This document shows positions 60,476 to 64,000 of a stretch of 64,000 nt of DNA, piece by piece (positions within the stretch are counted from its first letter, which is position 1; the number at the start of each line of letters is the position of its first letter). Source of the stretch: Catenuloplanes niger (GTDB lineage Bacteria; Actinomycetota; Actinomycetes; Mycobacteriales; Micromonosporaceae). Location of the stretch: NCBI RefSeq assembly GCF_031458255.1, contig NZ_JAVDYC010000001.1, positions 7,984,501 through 8,048,500 of the forward strand, written 5' to 3'. The notes beneath the pieces were generated by a model that worked only from the letters and a program-made list of their open reading frames with translations, made no database searches and was not told the origin of the DNA. Both the position numbers and the translations under genes were made by a program.

Positions 60476-60504
60476 ACGCCCCGGACCACCGCGGTCCGGG
60501 GCGT
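60476..60504 (-). terminator. hairpin after the toxin-antitoxin pair
   Basis: Exact 12-base arms (60476-60487 and 60493-60504) with a 5-base loop lie 18 bases past the minus-strand stop at 60522. Confidence 0.75.
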
Positions 60505-60521
60505 TGTCCGCGTCTACGGCG

Positions 60522-60821
60522 TCAGGCGTCCGGGAGGCCCTCGATGAGCCTGCCGACCACCTGTCGCCGCCACTCGACGATCTGCCACGTGGCGACGACG
60601 GACGTTCCGTCGATCCGGGCGTGGTACATGTCCTCGAAGTCATCGTCGATGATGCCTGAGTGCCCGCCGAGCTGATCGGCGCCGACGGGCTCCGGGTCCT
60701 TCTGGAGTGCGTCAACCCACGCTTGCACGCGTTCGATCTCGATGGCGCTGGGCTTGTGCTCGGCGATCCAGTCCGCGATGAGCTGGTCGAAACCGGTAAC
60801 CGCGTACGGCCTATCGGTCAT
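60522..60821 (-). CDS. small partner protein of a Panacea antitoxin, possible toxin
   Basis: The 99-residue protein has a helical N-terminal half (AVTGFDQLIADWIAEH, EIERVQAWVDALQKD) and a beta-like end (DMYHARIDGTSVVATWQIVE, then RRQVVGRLIEGLPD). The order helix-helix-strands and the final strand pair recall RelE/ParE-type toxins, but I cannot name the family. Its start overlaps the Panacea gene by 11 bases, the usual coupling of toxin-antitoxin genes. The toxin role is an inference from context. Confidence 0.65.
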   Translation of the reverse strand: MTDRPYAVTGFDQLIADWIAEHKPSAIEIERVQAWVDALQKDPEPVGADQLGGHSGIIDDDFEDMYHARIDGTSVVATWQIVEWRRQVVGRLIEGLPDA

Positions 60822-61290
60822 GGCCGACCGTCCCCGGGGTGAGCTGCGCGGCGAGCGCGGCACGGAACGCGGGGTCCGTGAGGCGCGGGTCGGGCAGGCT
60901 CGCCGGGGACGGGGCGGCGAAGAAGGCGTGCAGTTCGGCGTGGTCGATCGGGCGGTTGTCGCGGTGGGCGTTGACCCAGGGAGATTCCTGGCGGGTCAGG
61001 TGACGCAACTGCCGGCTGTCGAGTGCGCCGTAGCGCCAGGTCACGTGGTCGACGACCGCGGCGGCGGCTTCGGGGAGTGTGTCGCCGCCGGCCGGTTGGT
61101 GTGCCTCGTCGAGGGCCGGTATGTGCGGGCCGTCGTCGGTGGCGATCATGTCGGCGTCGAACAGGGGTTTGTCGTATTCCGCGAGGTAGTGGCCTTGCGT
61201 GTAGTAGACGAGCCGGTGGATGTCTTCCGGTGGGAGGCCGGGTAGCCGTCGGGTGACGGCCGCGGCTACGTCGTGGACGGTTGCGGTCAT
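60811..61290 (-). CDS. Panacea/SocA-domain (DUF4065) antitoxin-like protein
   Basis: The 159-residue protein has the pattern of Panacea/SocA-like proteins: DIHRLVYYTQGHYLAEYDKPLFDADMIATDDGPHIP early on, then YGALDSRQLRHLTRQESPWVNAHRDN. This domain is known as an antitoxin fold in many unrelated toxin-antitoxin pairs and in phage-associated proteins. ATG 61290 is used; the frame opens to 61428 but that part has no motif. It is followed, with overlap, by a small gene that would be its toxin. Confidence 0.8.
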   Translation of the reverse strand: MTATVHDVAAAVTRRLPGLPPEDIHRLVYYTQGHYLAEYDKPLFDADMIATDDGPHIPALDEAHQPAGGDTLPEAAAAVVDHVTWRYGALDSRQLRHLTRQESPWVNAHRDNRPIDHAELHAFFAAPSPASLPDPRLTDPAFRAALAAQLTPGTVGHDR

Positions 61291-61582
61291 CGGGCGACCG
61301 TAGCGACCCCCGGTTGATGATCGGCAGGGGTTGTCCAGGCCGGAAATTTCATACACCCGTTCGGGTTGACGGCTGACGGCGATGACCATGGCGCTGCCTC
61401 CGCGGGGATCGACCGGCATCAACCACATACGGTATTGATCCCATTACACGATCAGCAGTGTCCGTTTTTGCAACTGCCGCCCACCGGCGGCGGGTGGGTT
61501 CGTGGTGCGGTGGCCGGCTCGCGGGGCGGTGCGGGTGGGTGCTGTCGTGGATTCCGGCACCGCGGCCGCGCGGGCGGGTGGG

Positions 61583-62131
61583 TCAGGCCGGGGTGCAGAG
61601 GCGGGCCAGGGCCGCGAGCTGGGCGCCGTGGCGTGGTGTGACGAGCTGGATCGGGGCGTGCTGCCAGCGGGCGTGTGCGTCCTCCGGGGTGAGGCCGGTG
61701 GCCGCGCCGATGTCGGACCAGGACGCGCCCAGTTCCCGGGCCCGGCCGACCGCGGTCAGCACGTGGTCGCCGGCCAGCCGGAGCAGCGAGGCCAGCAGGC
61801 CCTCCCGGATCGGGGCGATGTGGTCGGCGTACTCGTGGCCGCTGATCAGATCGATCGTGTCCATCGGCGGCGACGGGTGCGCGGACCAGACCCGGCGGGC
61901 CGGGAGGTCCTGGTCGCCCGGGCCGGTCGCGCGCCGCCAGTGGGTGCCGTGCCAGCCGCACGAGCAGACGTGGGCCCAGCCGGTGATCTCGGTGTCCGGG
62001 CGCGCGTGGTACTCGTCCGGCTCCAGTTCCCGGTCGCCGACGCGGACGACGAGGACCTTTCCCGCCGCGTACGCCGCGCCGACGCCGCCGTCCGCGAACG
62101 TCGCACCGAGCAGACCCTCGTGCCGCATCAT
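61583..62131 (-). CDS. hypothetical protein with C-terminal HTH-like segment
   Basis: The 182-residue protein has a short N-terminal beta region (VGAAYAAGKVLVVRVGD), then a segment with Cys-rich WAHVCSCGWHGTHWRRA and a C-terminal helical block AVGRARELGASWSDIGAATGLTPEDAHARW. The last recalls HTH segments of actinobacterial proteins that count Asp/Glu sites. I recognise no family. It is divergent in composition from neither side, so it looks native. The ATG at 62131 is followed by a second ATG at 62128. Confidence 0.6.
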   Translation of the reverse strand: MMRHEGLLGATFADGGVGAAYAAGKVLVVRVGDRELEPDEYHARPDTEITGWAHVCSCGWHGTHWRRATGPGDQDLPARRVWSAHPSPPMDTIDLISGHEYADHIAPIREGLLASLLRLAGDHVLTAVGRARELGASWSDIGAATGLTPEDAHARWQHAPIQLVTPRHGAQLAALARLCTPA

Positions 62132-62137
62132 CGCCTC

Positions 62138-62860
62138 CTAGAGTCCCGTACAGGGGTTGCCGTTCACCGCGCACCGGTCCGGCACGTCGGCGCCGTCCTC
62201 CCGGTTGAAATGGAATCTCAGCGGTACGCTGCCGCCCGCGCTCACCGGCACACCGGACCGCCACGTGTACGTGCGGCCGTCCACCTCCAGCGTGGCCTGC
62301 GGCGCGCCCTCCACCCACGACGTGACCAGCCCGGTCATCGAGGCCGGCACGGTCAGCGTGACCGTCCAGGCGGTGTCCGTGCGCGCCGGGTTCTCGACCA
62401 GCACCTCGCCGATGAACCCGCCGGGGAAGGCGTCGACCACCCGGTACGTACCGCCCGGTCCGCTGCTCGGCCTTTGCCGGGCCGGCGCCGAGCCGGTGGC
62501 CCGCGCGCGCTCCGGTGTGCTCCGCTGCGCCTCCGGCACCCGCCGGTCCGGCGCGTCCCGCTTCGGGTCGGCCACCCCGATCGCCGCCTCCGGCCGGTCG
62601 TCCGCCGCCCCGGCCGCGCCGGGTGCCGGCGTCCCGGAGGCCGATGCCCCGGACGCCGGTGCCGTGGGGTCCGGTGCCGTGGGGTCCGGTGTCTCGGGGG
62701 AGAACGGTGGCAGCGGTGCCGCCCGGCCCGGCGGCGGCACGGGATCGTCGCCGCGCACCGCGTAGCCCGCGACCGTGACCAGGGAGCCCAGCAGGAACGC
62801 GACCGCCACGCCGGTGGGCAGCCACGGCGCAAGGTTACGGAGCGTTGTCGCCGCCGGCAT
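62138..62860 (-). CDS. membrane-anchored CBM2-like protein
   Basis: The 240-residue protein has a single N-terminal membrane helix (WLPTGVAVAFLLGSLVTVAGYAV) and a long Pro/Ala/Asp linker. Its C-terminal domain of about 100 residues resembles cellulose-binding CBM2: YRVVDAFPGGFIGEVLVEN, WTVTLTVPASMTGLVTSWV, the aromatic YTWRSG and a closing CAVNGNPCTG Cys pair. It should display a carbohydrate-binding domain on the outer face. GGAGAGG lies before ATG 62860. No enzyme domain is attached. Confidence 0.78.
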   Translation of the reverse strand: MPAATTLRNLAPWLPTGVAVAFLLGSLVTVAGYAVRGDDPVPPPGRAAPLPPFSPETPDPTAPDPTAPASGASASGTPAPGAAGAADDRPEAAIGVADPKRDAPDRRVPEAQRSTPERARATGSAPARQRPSSGPGGTYRVVDAFPGGFIGEVLVENPARTDTAWTVTLTVPASMTGLVTSWVEGAPQATLEVDGRTYTWRSGVPVSAGGSVPLRFHFNREDGADVPDRCAVNGNPCTGL

Positions 62861-62991
62861 CGCTCGCCTCTCCGGTAGGAACAGGGGCCACAGACTACCC
62901 GCACCGGGCGACGAACGGTCGGACGAGACACATCGGACAGCCGTCGGTAGGGTGCCCGGGACGCCTGTCACTTCCCGTCGAGGAGACTCCC

Positions 62992-63549
62992 GTGGGCCGT
63001 TTCGACCTGCCCGACCCGGACACGCTGCGCGCCCGCGAGAAGCTCGTCCTCGACCACTTCCACGACGAGGTCCGCCAGGAGTGGGACGACGTGCTGGCCA
63101 CGTTCCCGCACCCGCACTACGAGCTGATCGCCATGATGACGGTCCACGACGGCGACGCCGCGGTCCGCCGCTACTACGACGACACGCGCGTCGCGTTCCC
63201 GGACCAGGATCACGAGATCATCGCGGTCCGGCACAGCGCCGACGCGGTCATCGTCGAGTTCTGGCTGATCGGCACGCACCTCGGCCCGCTCAACGGCATC
63301 CCGCCGACCGGTGGCCGTTTCCGGGTCCGGATGACCGGTTACTTCCTCTTCGACGAGGCCGAGAACCTCGTCTGCGAACGCGTCTACTTCGACCGCCTCA
63401 CCATGTTCTCCCAGCTCCTCGCGGCCCAGGACATGCGTGACCCCCGCACCTGGTGGTGGCTCGTCCGGGCGCTGCGCGGCCTGGCGAGGATGGGCTCCAC
63501 CCCCGACCCGCGCCTCACCGACACGACACCCCCGGACCTCTCGCACTGA
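62992..63549 (+). CDS. SnoaL-like/ester cyclase-type protein
   Basis: The 185-residue protein has the NTF2-like cone fold pattern: YELIAMMTVHDGDAAVRRYYDDTRVAFPDQDHEIIAVRHSADAVIVEFWLIGTHLG in separate strand/helix units (VRRYYDDTRVAFPD, AVIVEFWLIGTHLG, FRVRMTGYFLFDEAENLVCERVYFD). SnoaL-like proteins cyclise, hydrate or isomerise small molecules, or are non-enzymatic binders. The GTG at 62992 has GAGGAG 6 bases before it. It stands alone, divergent from the CBM2-like gene. Confidence 0.78.
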   Translation: MGRFDLPDPDTLRAREKLVLDHFHDEVRQEWDDVLATFPHPHYELIAMMTVHDGDAAVRRYYDDTRVAFPDQDHEIIAVRHSADAVIVEFWLIGTHLGPLNGIPPTGGRFRVRMTGYFLFDEAENLVCERVYFDRLTMFSQLLAAQDMRDPRTWWWLVRALRGLARMGSTPDPRLTDTTPPDLSH

Positions 63550-63706
63550 CCGGTTCGGCGGGTCAGCCGCTCCGGAGGACGGCGGCCTCGGCGGCGCGGC
63601 GGTCCGGGTCCATGGCCGGGCGCCGCACACCGGCCCGGTGCCGGTTGTTGCGCGGGTCCTGCCGGCCGGACCGGTGGCCGGCGCCGTCGGCCACGTCGCG
63701 GGTCTG

Positions 63707-63955
63707 TCAGGCGGTCGCCTCCAGGACCGCGCGGGCCGGCTGCCCCTCGGCGATGCAGAGCCGGTAGCGGCCGTCGTCCTGTGTGACGCACCCGACGTGC
63801 GCGAGCGTGTGCGGGATGCCGCGCGCGGCCGCCTGGGCCGGGCCGAGCGCGTCCGCTATCTCCTTGACCCGCAGGCCGGCGGGTGCGGCACCGATCAGCC
63901 GGAGCATCGCGGACGACCGCTCGATGGACTGGATCAAGCCCGGTGCGTGCGACAT
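63707..63955 (-). CDS. short IclR-type HTH protein, effector domain missing
   Basis: The 82-residue product starts LIQSIERSSAMLRLIGAAPAG and continues LRVKEIADALGPAQAAARGIPHTLAHVGCV, matching the IclR winged-helix domain (about 65 residues). It stops shortly after, without the ~170-residue effector-binding GAF domain. It could be a broken iclR gene or a small regulator acting alone. No frame continuing the effector domain is visible between the stop at 63707 and the SnoaL-like gene. Confidence 0.6.
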   Translation of the reverse strand: MSHAPGLIQSIERSSAMLRLIGAAPAGLRVKEIADALGPAQAAARGIPHTLAHVGCVTQDDGRYRLCIAEGQPARAVLEATA

Positions 63956-64000
63956 TGTCGCACGCGAGGCGTTGTCGCGGGGTCCGTCGGTTCATACCGT

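Overview
This window comes from a very GC-rich actinomycete chromosome. Third codon positions are almost always G or C, GTG starts are common, and many start codons overlap the previous stop as ATGA or GTGA. Large secreted or membrane-anchored proteins carry AbfB, CBM2-like and ChW-like domains. The style suggests Micromonosporaceae (Actinoplanes or Catenuloplanes type); this is an inference from style, not from a marker gene.

Positions 1-32,300 are mixed chromosomal content. They hold two related flavin-dependent luciferase-like oxidoreductases, a secreted Fn3 protein, an ABC exporter pair, and a tyrosinase fused to seven FG-GAP-like repeats. A VWA/membrane protein pair, an ADP-ribosylglycohydrolase-like protein, a sigma-like/transmembrane/AbfB fusion and a GAF-GAF-PP2C phosphatase follow. 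Next come a dicarboxylate carrier with a divergent DcuS/DcuR-type two-component system, an acyltransferase, an Smr protein, zwf, a ferredoxin-reductase-like flavoprotein, a universal stress protein, an ArsR-SRPBCC fusion with a perfect operator, and tRNA-Gly(GCC).

Positions 34,143-53,060 are the outstanding region: fifteen tightly coupled minus-strand genes that look like one biosynthetic operon. In transcription order they are an FAD amine oxidase, a free carrier protein, a C-A-PCP-esterase NRPS, MbtH, a free adenylation protein, an ATP-grasp ligase, an MFS exporter, two ArgG-like synthetases, an ArgH-like lyase, then a homocitrate/isopropylmalate-type synthase, a homoisocitrate-type dehydrogenase, aconitase-type large and small subunits, and a class IV aminotransferase. 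My reading is that a 2-oxo acid, probably 2-oxoglutarate, is elongated and transaminated to a 2-aminoadipate-like amino acid. This may be modified by ArgG/ArgH chemistry (amide or ureido to amidine or guanidine) and built into a very short peptide. An AT-richer 0.8-kb leader with a perfect operator-like inverted repeat precedes the operon.

Positions 53,876-60,111 are a LacI-controlled sugar operon: regulator, GH42 beta-galactosidase, lipoprotein binding protein and two permeases. Positions 60,500-64,000 hold a probable Panacea-type toxin-antitoxin pair, a hypothetical protein, a membrane-anchored CBM2-like protein, a SnoaL-like protein and a short IclR-type HTH protein. I saw no insertion sequence, prophage or CRISPR array.
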